Below, one piece after another: positions 1-7,075 of a stretch of 64,000 nt of DNA. This DNA comes from Gaiellasilicea sp963749515 (GTDB lineage Bacteria > Actinomycetota > Thermoleophilia > Gaiellales > Gaiellaceae). Below the pieces are notes generated by a model. The model had not been told where the DNA came from, did no database searches, and saw only the letters and a list, made by a program, of their open reading frames with translations. Made by a program: the position numbers and the translations under genes. Where the stretch lies: the NCBI GenBank assembly GCA_963749515.1, contig CAVVMR010000006.1, forward strand, positions 372,001 to 436,000, given 5' to 3'. Each line of letters opens with the position of its first letter. Position 1 is the stretch's first letter.

Positions 1-1
1 G

Positions 2-427
2 CACGACCTCGGCAAGGTCGCGATTCCGGACTCGATCCTCTCCAAGCCCGACTCGCTCGATCCCGACGAGTGGGAGTTCGTCCGCCAGCACCCGCTCGTG
101 GGCGAGCGGATCATCTCGGCAGCGCCCGCGCTGGCGCAGGTCGGCAAGCTCGTCCGCGCAAGCCACGAGCGGTTCGACGGCGGCGGCTACCCGGACGGCA
201 AGGCCGGCGACGAGATCCCGCTCGGTGCTCGGATCATCGCTGTGTGCGACGCCTACGACGCGATGATCGGTCCGCGGCCCTACCGGCTGGGCATGAGCGA
301 GGAGGTCGCGCTCACCGAGCTCCGTCGCTGCGCCGGCGAGCAGTTCGATCCGGCGATCGTCAGCGTCTTCTGCGAGCTGCGCGCACACGAAGCCGATCAG
401 GCATCGGCGCGATCCGTGAGCCGGTAG
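2..427 (+). CDS. HD-GYP domain phosphodiesterase, C-terminal part (5' end outside window)
   Basis: The reading frame is open from the window edge and ends at TAG 425-427, giving 141 residues. It begins inside the HD-GYP core: HDLGK is at residues 1-5, HERFDGGGYP (the GYP signature) at 55-64, and VCDAYDAM with a following RPYR at about 81-95. HD-GYP proteins are metal-dependent phosphodiesterases that hydrolyse cyclic-di-GMP. The fold and metal ligands visible here look intact, but the first HD metal ligands and any sensor domain (PAS, GAF or REC) lie upstream. The 3' end overlaps the convergent DUF3052 remnant by 31 nt. Confidence 0.9.
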   Translation, partial: HDLGKVAIPDSILSKPDSLDPDEWEFVRQHPLVGERIISAAPALAQVGKLVRASHERFDGGGYPDGKAGDEIPLGARIIAVCDAYDAMIGPRPYRLGMSEEVALTELRRCAGEQFDPAIVSVFCELRAHEADQASARSVSR

Positions 428-724
428 ACGAAGCGAAGCGCCTGCCAGCGCTCGTCGATCGCGCAGCTCTTGTTGTCGACCAGGCCCGCTGCGAGCCCGG
501 TCTGCTGGACGACGTCGAAGCTCAGGTCGTTCTCGATCCCGGCCGCCTTCTTGGGCCAGGCGATCCACAGGCCGTCGGCCGGATCGAGCGTCGCCTTCAG
601 CGCTTCGAAGCGCCGCTCGAGCTCGGCCCGGCTCGTCGTGAAGTAGACGACGACCCCGGCTGCCCGGCTTCGCGCCGAGCTTCTGCGAGAGCGGCGTGCC
701 GGAGTAGTCCTTGTGGGCGCTCAA
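397..724 (-). pseudogene. DUF3052 family gene disrupted by an internal deletion/frameshift
   Basis: Read on the minus strand from TTG 724 the product starts like DUF3052 (DYSGTPLSQKLGAKPG) and then leaves frame. In another frame the sequence resumes with GVVVYFTTSRAELERR and runs through LWIAWPKKA, AAGLVDNKSCAIDERW and VYRLTDRADA to a TGA at 397-399. The distance from start to stop is 328 nt, not a multiple of three. Family members carry about 30 residues between the two blocks that are missing here, so roughly 100 nt were lost with a shift of frame. The start overlaps the pheA stop, so this was the last gene of that operon. A sequencing or assembly error could mimic this. Confidence 0.7.
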
Positions 725-1530
725 GCCGGGTAGGAGCCGAACACCGTGAACCGCTGAGACTGGCGGCGGACCTCGGCCAACGCGTCGGCCACGTCCGGGT
801 CGTGGGGATGCCCGGCGACGACCGCGTCGAAGCGGTAGCGCCACGGCGTCTGCGGAATCGGGCGGGAGGTGAGCTGGACGAGGTCGAGCGCGTGTCGGGC
901 GAACGGCTCGATTGCGCGATGGAGCGCGCCCGGCCGGTGGTCGGTCTGGAACGAGAACGCGATCCGCCAGTTCGGCCCGCCTCCCAGCTCGGTGCGGTTC
1001 GAGATTGCGACGAAGCGCGTGTAGGCGTCCGGGTGGTCGCCGACGTCGGTGGCGAGCACGACGAGGCCGTTCAGCGCCGCAGCCCGCTCGCTGGCGATCG
1101 CGACCTCGGCTGGATTGCCGTCGTGTGCGACCTGAGCCGCCGCGTCGGCAGTCGTCCCGGATGCGATTGCCGTGGCTGCGGGCAGCGACCCGAGCAGCTT
1201 CCGGCACTGGTCGAGCGCGGCCGGGTGGGAGCGGACGACCCGGATCTCGGTGAGCGGAATCTCGGCGATCCCGACGAGGAAGTGGCGGATGGGGAGGATG
1301 GTCTGCGCATTGATCGAGACCGGCGAGTCCACCAGGAGATCGTGCGTCTCGGTGACCGGGCCCGAGACCGAGCTCTCGATCGGCAGCACGCCGGAGCCGA
1401 CGCCCCCGAACGCGACGGCTTCGACCACGTCCGCGAAGGACGGCAGGGCCTGCGCGTCGGCGTCGGGGTAGAGCTGCGCGCAGGCGGCTGCGCTGTGCGC
1501 TCCCTCGCGGCCCGGGTAGGCGACCTTCAC
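721..1530 (-). CDS. pheA: prephenate dehydratase
   Basis: 269 residues. It converts prephenate to phenylpyruvate in phenylalanine synthesis. The catalytic domain opens with KVAYPGREGAHS, carries the PIESS-type substrate motif (LPIESSVSGPVTETHDLL, about 49-66) and the TRF motif in DAYTRFVAIS, and is followed by a C-terminal ACT regulatory domain (NWRIAFSF, then RPGALHRAIEPFA, then LTSRPIP) that in this family binds phenylalanine. There is no chorismate mutase domain, so this is the monofunctional form. GTG 1530 is chosen because it overlaps the stop of the upstream epimerase gene as GTGA and places the start at the conserved N-terminus. Part of the minus-strand operon 4073-397. Confidence 0.9.
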   Translation of the reverse strand: MKVAYPGREGAHSAAACAQLYPDADAQALPSFADVVEAVAFGGVGSGVLPIESSVSGPVTETHDLLVDSPVSINAQTILPIRHFLVGIAEIPLTEIRVVRSHPAALDQCRKLLGSLPAATAIASGTTADAAAQVAHDGNPAEVAIASERAAALNGLVVLATDVGDHPDAYTRFVAISNRTELGGGPNWRIAFSFQTDHRPGALHRAIEPFARHALDLVQLTSRPIPQTPWRYRFDAVVAGHPHDPDVADALAEVRRQSQRFTVFGSYPA

Positions 1531-2468
1531 TGCGCGCGCCACGCCTCGAGGAGCCCGGCCTCGCGCTCCGCTGTGAGACCGACGCCTTCGACAGCCGGGG
1601 CCGTGGCGGCGCCGGCGAGCGTCTCCTCGAGCGGCCGGAACCGGAGGCCTGCGGCGACGGCACGCGTGACATTCACGTCCTGCATCCCTGTCCACGCTGG
1701 GTCGGCGATCCAGAGCGGAAGCTCCATCCACTCGCCGACCTCGTGCTCGCGCAGGAAGTCGTCCGAGACCCACGTCACCTGCCTGTCCGCCAGTAGTTGG
1801 CCCCAGGGAACGCCCTCGTTCGTCGCGTTGAACCTGCCGGAGAGCTCGCGCTCGACCGCGTCGAGGATCCAGGCAGCGAGATCGCGGACGTCCACGAACT
1901 GCGCGTGCCGGTCCTGCGGGCCGGGCGCAAGGATCTCGCCTCCGCGCTCGATCCGCTGCGCCCAGTACGTGAAGCGGCCGGTCGGATCGTGCGGGCCGAC
2001 GATCAGCCCCGGTCGCACGATCAGCGCGCGTTGGCCGAACACCTGCTCGACCTCCGCCTCGCACAGTGCCTTGAGCGGCCCGTAATTGGAGTAGTCGGCG
2101 GCGACCTCGTCGATCGGCAGCCCGTTCAGCTCCGCGACCGGGCTCTTCTCGGTCGGGCCGGTGGAGAAGTCGGCGTACGCCGAGATGCTCGAGACGAAGA
2201 CATAGCTGCCGCTCTCCCGCAGCAGGTCGGCGGAGGCGCGGACGTCCGCCGGCACGTAGCCGGACGTGTCGATGACCGCGTCCCAGGCACGCCCCTCGAG
2301 CGGCGAGAGGTCGACCTTCCGGTCCCCGCGAAGGTGCTCCGCCTCCGGGAACAGCTCAGGGTCGGTCTTGCCGCGGTTGAAGAGGGTCAGGTCGTGGCCG
2401 CGTGCCAGTCCGTCCTCGGCGAGCGCCCGGCCGAGGAACTTCGTGCCGCCGAGGATCAGGAGCCTCAC
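1527..2468 (-). CDS. NAD(P)-dependent epimerase/reductase (extended SDR)
   Basis: 313 residues with a Rossmann N-terminus (MRLLILGGTKFLG, glycine motif at 7-13), a catalytic SSISAY region and the YxxxK pair as YGPLK near residue 150. The C-terminal half matches the substrate-binding part of extended short-chain dehydrogenases, of the kind annotated as nucleoside-diphosphate-sugar epimerases or isoflavone-reductase-like proteins. The substrate cannot be told from sequence. It is translationally coupled to pheA by a GTGA overlap and follows the aminotransferase gene after 31 nt. Confidence 0.8.
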   Translation of the reverse strand: MRLLILGGTKFLGRALAEDGLARGHDLTLFNRGKTDPELFPEAEHLRGDRKVDLSPLEGRAWDAVIDTSGYVPADVRASADLLRESGSYVFVSSISAYADFSTGPTEKSPVAELNGLPIDEVAADYSNYGPLKALCEAEVEQVFGQRALIVRPGLIVGPHDPTGRFTYWAQRIERGGEILAPGPQDRHAQFVDVRDLAAWILDAVERELSGRFNATNEGVPWGQLLADRQVTWVSDDFLREHEVGEWMELPLWIADPAWTGMQDVNVTRAVAAGLRFRPLEETLAGAATAPAVEGVGLTAEREAGLLEAWRAQ

Positions 2469-2499
2469 TGGAGCCTCTGAATGGCCCGCCGGACAGCCG

Positions 2500-3666
2500 T
2501 CAGCACAGCTCGTCGAGCGCGGTCAACAGCCGGTCGACCTCGTCCTCGGTGTTGTAGTGGACGATGCCCGCCCGCACCGCGCCAGTCCCCTCCAACCCGA
2601 GCAGCTTCATGATCTCGACCGCGTAGTAGTCGCCGTGCCACACCGCTATCTGGCGTGCGGCGAGCTCGTGGGCGATGTCCTCGGACGCGCGACCCGGCAG
2701 GTTGAACGCGAACGTCGGGACGCGCCCCTCCATCGTCCGCAGCCCGTAGAGCTCGACCGCCTCGGGCAACCCGTCGAGGAAGCGTGCGCCGAGCTGGCGC
2801 TCGCGAGCCACGATCGCCTCCCAGCCGAGCGCGTCGATGTACTCGACCGCGGCGACGAAGCCGGCGAGGAGCTCGTGCTGCAGCGTGCCGTGCTCGAACC
2901 GGCGTCCGACGGGCTCGTTCGGCGCAGGGCGTGCCTTGTACGGGCGCACGCTCTCGAGCAACTCACGCCTGCCGAACGCCATCCCCATGTGCGGCCCGAA
3001 GAACTTGTACGGCGAGCAGAGGAGCACGTCGACATCCCAGCCGGCGACGTCGATCGGGCCGTGCGGCCCGTAGTGGACGGCGTCGGCCCAGGCGAGTGCG
3101 CCCGCGCTGTGAGCGAGCGCGACGACTCGTGCCACGTCGGGCGTCGTTCCAACCGCGTTCGAGGCGATCGGGAACGCAACGACCTTCGTGCGGTCCGAGA
3201 GCTGCGCTTCGAGGTCGTCAAGGTCGAGCGACAGGTCCTCGTGCACGCCGGCGAAGCGGACGACGACGCCGAGGTCCTCGGCAAGATCCAGCCACGGCGA
3301 GACGTTCGCGTCGTGATCGAGCCGGGTGCACACGATCTCGTCCCCGCGCTCGAGCGTTCGGCCGAGCGCGCGGGTGAGGAGGAAGTTGAGCGAGGTCATG
3401 CTCTGCCCGAACGCGACCTCGTCGGGGTGGCAGGAGAGGAAGCGGCCGGCGACTGCGTGGGCGTTCTCGACCAGCTCGACCGTGTGCAGGCTCGTGTCGT
3501 ACGGCGCACCGACGTTCGCGTTGTCCTCGCGCAGGTAGCGCGAGATCGCGTCGATCACCTCGTCGGGGCACTGCGTGCCTCCCGGCCCGTCGAAGAACGC
3601 GAGCCGCCGGTCGAGCGCGGTATAGCGGGCGCGAACCGCCTCGACGTCGAGCAGCGTGGCGCTCAT
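2500..3666 (-). CDS. cysteine-desulfurase-like class V aminotransferase
   Basis: 388 residues, a PLP enzyme of fold type I. The PLP-anchoring lysine is K221 in CSPYKFFGPHMG; D195 and H198 in WADAVHYGPH fit the cofactor-ring and Schiff-base-side positions of class V enzymes. The N-terminus (FFDGPGGTQCPDEVIDAI) and the HYNTEDEVDRLL end match the cysteine-desulfurase-like subfamily that differs from IscS/SufS. No clear mobile catalytic Cys loop is obvious, so activity on cysteine is not certain. Starts at ATG 3666, overlapping the OsmC stop as ATGA. Confidence 0.8.
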   Translation of the reverse strand: MSATLLDVEAVRARYTALDRRLAFFDGPGGTQCPDEVIDAISRYLREDNANVGAPYDTSLHTVELVENAHAVAGRFLSCHPDEVAFGQSMTSLNFLLTRALGRTLERGDEIVCTRLDHDANVSPWLDLAEDLGVVVRFAGVHEDLSLDLDDLEAQLSDRTKVVAFPIASNAVGTTPDVARVVALAHSAGALAWADAVHYGPHGPIDVAGWDVDVLLCSPYKFFGPHMGMAFGRRELLESVRPYKARPAPNEPVGRRFEHGTLQHELLAGFVAAVEYIDALGWEAIVARERQLGARFLDGLPEAVELYGLRTMEGRVPTFAFNLPGRASEDIAHELAARQIAVWHGDYYAVEIMKLLGLEGTGAVRAGIVHYNTEDEVDRLLTALDELC

Positions 3667-4073
3667 CGGAGCTCCTCCCCGTTCACGATCCAGTGATAGC
3701 GCGGCTTGGCGGTCAGCGACGCGCCGACGAAGCAGTCACGCTCCGCCTTCGCGACGAGCTCGCGCACCGACTGCGGCTTCGGGTCGAGCGTGACATCGGC
3801 GTCCACCTTGATGCGCACGAATGCGTAGCGACCGTCCGTCTCGCGCTGGGTCACCTCGGCGCGCGCGTCGGTGCTCCCGCTCACCTCGATCGTGCTGCGC
3901 TGGGCGTGGTACTCGAGGCTCGTCAGGATGCAGCGCGCGAGGCCGGCGAGCACGAGGTGCTCGGGCGACCACGCTTCCTCCTCCGAGAGCGGCGAGCCAC
4001 CTTCGCCACTGCGTGCGGTCCCGTCGCGGTCGACCGAGACGGCGTACGAGAACGTCTTCGCTTCTGTGGCCAC
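3663..4073 (-). CDS. OsmC/Ohr family peroxiredoxin-like protein
   Basis: 136 residues. OsmC/Ohr proteins reduce organic hydroperoxides using two cysteines. Both are present: C48 in LVLAGLARCILTSL and C114 in ERDCFVGAS, with the usual spacing. Other family marks are EAWSPEHLVLAG and the C-terminal PRYHWIVNG. First gene of the minus-strand operon and coupled to the aminotransferase. The start ATG at 4073 faces the divergent gene at 4096, so both promoters lie in a 22-nt gap and overlap the 5' ends. Confidence 0.85.
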   Translation of the reverse strand: MATEAKTFSYAVSVDRDGTARSGEGGSPLSEEEAWSPEHLVLAGLARCILTSLEYHAQRSTIEVSGSTDARAEVTQRETDGRYAFVRIKVDADVTLDPKPQSVRELVAKAERDCFVGASLTAKPRYHWIVNGEELR

Positions 4074-4095
4074 GAAGGCAACCTACACTCACCCC

Positions 4096-5109
4096 ATGTC
4101 CCTCGCGATCCTCGGTGTCACGGGGTATACGGGCCGCCTCGTGCTGGACGAAGCGCGGCGCGCGGGACTTCCGGTCCGGCTCGTGGGGCGCCGCCGCGAT
4201 GCCCTGGAGGCTCTGGCGAGGACCGGAGAGGAGGTGCGCGTGGCCGACGCCCGCGACACCGAGTCGCTCGGCGCCGCGTTTGCCGGCGCCGGTGTCGTCG
4301 CGTCGCTCGCCGGTCCCTTCCTCGAGCTCGGTCTCACGCCCGTGCGGGCGGCGGTGGACGCAGGGGCGCACTACCTGGATACGAGCGGAGAGCAGGAGTG
4401 GGTCGGGCTCGTCCACGCGGAGGTCCGGGCCGGGACGGCTGTGCTCCCCGCCTTCGGGTTCGACTACGTCCCGGGCGATCTCGCCGCCCGTCTCGCCGCG
4501 GAGAAGGTCGAAGGATCGCTCGACGAGCTCGTCGTCGCCTATTCGGTCAAGAGCGTGGGCACGAGCAAGGGAACGCGGCGAACGATCGGCCATGTGATGG
4601 GACAGAAGCTGGTCGCCTGGCAGGAGGGCAGGCTCGTCCCCTCCGCCTTCGGCGCGACGACGCGCAGCATTCGCTTCCCGTTCGGCGAGCGAACGGTTGT
4701 CGAATGGGGCGGGACCGAGCCGATCACGGTGCCGCGGCACACCGAGGTGCAGAACGTGCGGTCGTACATCCGCGCGCCGGCGATCGCGGCCAAGGCCGGC
4801 GCCCTGGGACGGCTCGCGGCGCCGTTCGTCCGCGCCGCGTCGCGGTTCGGCCCCTCCGGGCCGTCGGAGGCATCCCGGCAGAAGAGCCGGTTCACCGTCG
4901 TCGCCGAGGCGCGCGGCCCCGGAGGCACCGGCCGTGCCGTCGTCGAGGGCACCGACGTCTACGGGCTCACCGCGCGCCTGATCGTCTGCGGCGCCGAGGC
5001 GCTTCTCGCCGGCGAGGCGCGCGGCACCGGCGTGCTCGCTCCGGCCGAGGCATTCGACGCACGGACGCTCGCCGGCCGGCTCGCCCCCTACCTGCGAATC
5101 GTGGAGTGA
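4096..5109 (+). CDS. saccharopine-dehydrogenase-like NAD(P)-binding protein
   Basis: 337 residues. The Rossmann start AILGVTGYTGRLV (G7, G10, G13) and the DTSGEQEW and GFDYVPGDLAA blocks place it in the saccharopine dehydrogenase-like reductase family, which in actinobacteria includes trans-acting enoyl reductases. The actual substrate is unknown. A TACACT box at 4084-4089 ends 6 nt before the ATG and there is no Shine-Dalgarno sequence, so the mRNA is probably leaderless. An open frame continues upstream to 3871, but ATG 4096 begins exactly at the nucleotide-binding strand. Confidence 0.8.
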   Translation: MSLAILGVTGYTGRLVLDEARRAGLPVRLVGRRRDALEALARTGEEVRVADARDTESLGAAFAGAGVVASLAGPFLELGLTPVRAAVDAGAHYLDTSGEQEWVGLVHAEVRAGTAVLPAFGFDYVPGDLAARLAAEKVEGSLDELVVAYSVKSVGTSKGTRRTIGHVMGQKLVAWQEGRLVPSAFGATTRSIRFPFGERTVVEWGGTEPITVPRHTEVQNVRSYIRAPAIAAKAGALGRLAAPFVRAASRFGPSGPSEASRQKSRFTVVAEARGPGGTGRAVVEGTDVYGLTARLIVCGAEALLAGEARGTGVLAPAEAFDARTLAGRLAPYLRIVE

Positions 5110-5142
5110 TGTCGTCCGGTCCGGCGCTTACGGTGCGGTTCA

Positions 5143-5334
5143 ATGCAACGGCTCCGAACGCTGAGCGAGGCCGAGTGCTACGCCCGCTGCTACGGGTGGC
5201 GGGGAGAGGACGGCGTAAAGGTCGTCAGCGTCGTCGAGCGGCGCTCCCGCTACGAGACGCCGATCTCCGGCGAGCTGCTCCGTTCGCTCTTTGAAGAGAA
5301 GCTCGACTCCCGGATCGAACCCGAAGCCGCCTGA
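5143..5334 (+). CDS. small hypothetical protein, 63 aa
   Basis: Not recognised. MQRLRTLSEAECYARCYGWR begins a small mixed alpha/beta protein with two cysteines (C12, C16) that ends acidic. TACGGT at 5129-5134 lies 8 nt before the ATG, consistent with a leaderless promoter. Its 3' end overlaps the mug gene by 44 nt, so the two are probably co-transcribed. The codon use is high in GC3, as in neighbouring genes. Confidence 0.6.
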   Translation: MQRLRTLSEAECYARCYGWRGEDGVKVVSVVERRSRYETPISGELLRSLFEEKLDSRIEPEAA

Positions 5335-5830
5335 CAGCGACGTCCCGGACGTCCTCGCCGCTGGGCTGACGGCGATCTTCTGCGGCATCAACCCCGGCCG
5401 GGTCTCCGCCGCCGCGAACGCCCACTTCGCCAATCCGCGCAACGACTTCTGGCGGCTCCTCCACGCCGCGGGCTTCACGCCGCGCCCGTACGAGCCGAGC
5501 GAGCAGTTCGAGCTGCTGAAGCTCGGCATCGGTGTCACGAACGCCGCTTACCGGACGACACCCGGCTCAGGCGACCTCAGGCGCGCCGACTTCGAGGGCT
5601 CCGCCGAGCGCCTGGAGCGAATCGCGCTGGAGCTGCGCCCGCGCGCGATCGGCTTCGTCGGCAAGGAGGCGTATCGCGGCGCGTTCGGCGAGCGCCCGGA
5701 GCTCGGGCAGCAGGACCGGCGTCTCGGCGAGACGGCGCTCTTCGTGCTCCCGTCGACCTCGCCCGCGAACGCCGCGGTGCCCTGGGAGGAGCGGCTGCGC
5801 TGGTTCCAGGCGTTTCGGGCGTCCCTGTGA
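5291..5830 (+). CDS. mug: G/U mismatch-specific uracil-DNA glycosylase (Mug)
   Basis: 179 residues. Mug/TDG enzymes excise uracil or thymine opposite guanine. The catalytic block FCGINPGRVS (N of the GINPG motif), the intercalating region and the late LPSTSPANA motif are all present, together with NDFWRLLHAAGFTPR. TTG 5291 is the only usable start upstream of the conserved PDVLAAGL; this leaves a 44-nt overlap with the preceding small gene, so the exact start is uncertain. The stop overlaps the NUDIX start as GTGA, so a DNA repair enzyme and a nucleotide-pool hydrolase are co-translated. Confidence 0.85.
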   Translation: MKRSSTPGSNPKPPDSDVPDVLAAGLTAIFCGINPGRVSAAANAHFANPRNDFWRLLHAAGFTPRPYEPSEQFELLKLGIGVTNAAYRTTPGSGDLRRADFEGSAERLERIALELRPRAIGFVGKEAYRGAFGERPELGQQDRRLGETALFVLPSTSPANAAVPWEERLRWFQAFRASL

Positions 5831-6297
5831 GGCTGCGCCAGGGAGCGCGGGCGGTCGTGCTCGATCCGGCCGACCGCATCCTGCTCGTGCGCTTCGAGTT
5901 CCCGCAGGCCGTCGTGTGGGCGGCGCCGGGCGGAGGCCTCGATCCCGGCGAGACGCACGAGCAGGCGGTCGTGCGTGAGCTCGCCGAGGAGGTCGGGCTC
6001 GACGACGTCGAGCTCGGCCCGTGGATCTGGACGCGCGAGCACGTCTTCCCGTTCCTCGACGGGAAGTGGGACGGCCAGGTCGAGCGGTTCGTGCTCGTGC
6101 GGACGCACGCCTTCGAGCCGATGCCCCGATTCACGCCCGAGCAGCTCGCCGCGGAGTACGTGTCCGGGATGCGCTGGTGGACGCAGGAAGAGCTGGCCGG
6201 CGCCGGCGAGCTGTTCGCACCTCGCCGGCTCCCCGAGCTCGTCGCCGCGCTCCTGCGCGACGGCCCGCCCGGGGAGCCGATCGACGTCGGCGTCTAG
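5827..6297 (+). CDS. NUDIX hydrolase
   Basis: 156 residues. The Nudix box is complete: GGGLDPGETHEQAVVREL followed by AEEVGL, matching GX5EX7REUXEEXGU, near residues 38-60. These enzymes hydrolyse nucleoside diphosphates linked to other groups; WAAPGG before the box is typical of the MutT/ADP-ribose pyrophosphatase range. The substrate is not predictable. GTG 5827 overlaps the mug stop. The 3' end overlaps the convergent SRPBCC gene by 4 nt. Confidence 0.88.
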   Translation: MRLRQGARAVVLDPADRILLVRFEFPQAVVWAAPGGGLDPGETHEQAVVRELAEEVGLDDVELGPWIWTREHVFPFLDGKWDGQVERFVLVRTHAFEPMPRFTPEQLAAEYVSGMRWWTQEELAGAGELFAPRRLPELVAALLRDGPPGEPIDVGV

Positions 6298-6737
6298 CTC
6301 GTCGCGGCCTCGACGTACGGCGCGAGGACGGCGTCCCAGCCGTGGCTGTAGCCCTGGTACTCGTCGGTCGCTTCCGGAACGCGTTCCCAGCCTCGATGTT
6401 CCAGCACCACCCGCGATCCCGGGCCTTCCGGCGAGAAGCGCACTTCGATCTCGGTGCCGGAGACCTTGCCGATCAGCCACTCCAGCGTGAGGCGATGCGG
6501 CGGCTCCCAGGCCGTGATCCTGGCCCACTCGGCCGTGCCCTCGTCGGTCACCTCGTACAGGAGCCCGCCGACCCGAGGCTCGAAGACGACGCCGGTGACC
6601 TTCTCGTGCGCGTAGGAGTGCGTTCCGGTCGGCCACCACGACGAGACGCGCGTCGTGAAGAGCTCGAACGCCTCCGCCGGAGCAAAGTCCACGAGCACGG
6701 TCTTGCGAATCGTTTCCAGTGTCACGGTGCTGCTCAT
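6294..6737 (-). CDS. SRPBCC (AHSA1-like) domain protein
   Basis: 147 residues of the START/Bet v1-like fold of the activator-of-Hsp90 type: IRKTVLVDFAPAEAFELFT at the N-terminus, WWPTGTHSY, GGLLYEVTDEGTAEWARI, then VVLEHRGWERV near the C-terminus. Such proteins bind hydrophobic ligands; the function is usually unknown. The start overlaps the ArsR stop as ATGA. ArsR plus SRPBCC is a very common bacterial pair, where the regulator controls the partner. Confidence 0.82.
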   Translation of the reverse strand: MSSTVTLETIRKTVLVDFAPAEAFELFTTRVSSWWPTGTHSYAHEKVTGVVFEPRVGGLLYEVTDEGTAEWARITAWEPPHRLTLEWLIGKVSGTEIEVRFSPEGPGSRVVLEHRGWERVPEATDEYQGYSHGWDAVLAPYVEAATS

Positions 6738-7042
6738 CCTGTCTCCTTTCGTGCTGCCTCGCGGAAGCGTTCGAGCGCTTCCGACCAGAACCCGTCGAAG
6801 TAGTCGCGCACCCGGGCCACCCCGTCCGGCTCGATGCGGTACACGCGCCGTGTGCCGTCCTTGCGGTCGCTGACGAGACCCGCCGCCTTGAGCACGCGGA
6901 GATGCTGCGAGACAGCCGGTCTGCTCACCGGCAAGCCCTCTGCCAACTCGCCGACCGAGCGCGGGCCGGACTTCAGCGACTCGAAGATGCTGCGCCGGGT
7001 CGCGTCGCCGAGAGCATCGAGGACTACTCCGTTAGTATCCAC
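6734..7042 (-). CDS. ArsR-family winged-helix transcriptional regulator
   Basis: 102 residues. The winged helix-turn-helix is clear: LGDATRRSIFESL, SVGELAEGLPVSRPAVSQHLRVL as helix-turn-helix, and a wing KDGTRRVYRIEP. There is no obvious metal-binding cysteine pair, so this belongs to the SdpR-like non-metal ArsR group that pairs with SRPBCC proteins. It starts at GTG 7042, immediately beside a palindromic operator, and is coupled to the downstream SRPBCC gene by ATGA. Confidence 0.88.
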   Translation of the reverse strand: MDTNGVVLDALGDATRRSIFESLKSGPRSVGELAEGLPVSRPAVSQHLRVLKAAGLVSDRKDGTRRVYRIEPDGVARVRDYFDGFWSEALERFREAARKETG

Positions 7043-7065
7043 TTACCGTAAGTATGAACTTACGG
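7041..7065. promoter_or_regulatory. palindromic operator at the ArsR start
   Basis: Three half-sites lie in a row: ACTTAC (7041-7046), GTAAGT (7048-7053) and ACTTAC (7058-7063). The first two form a 6-bp palindrome about one base; CCGTAAGT and ACTTACGG (7046-7053/7058-7065) form a perfect 8-bp inverted repeat with a 4-nt spacer. It touches the GTG start of the ArsR gene, so binding there would block transcription of both genes. Autoregulation is inferred. Confidence 0.6.
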
Positions 7066-7075
7066 AAGAGGGATG

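Noticed and set aside
70..2085. Long plus-strand open frame (671 codons) across the start of the window
   Set aside because: It is antisense to pheA and the epimerase gene, whose families are certain; the product is Arg/Ala-rich with no domain.
2266..3696. 476-codon plus-strand open frame
   Set aside because: Shadow of the class V aminotransferase gene on the other strand; no domain or start signal.
3663..4073. Whether the OsmC protein is also a selenoprotein
   Set aside because: Both redox positions are ordinary Cys codons; no in-frame TGA.
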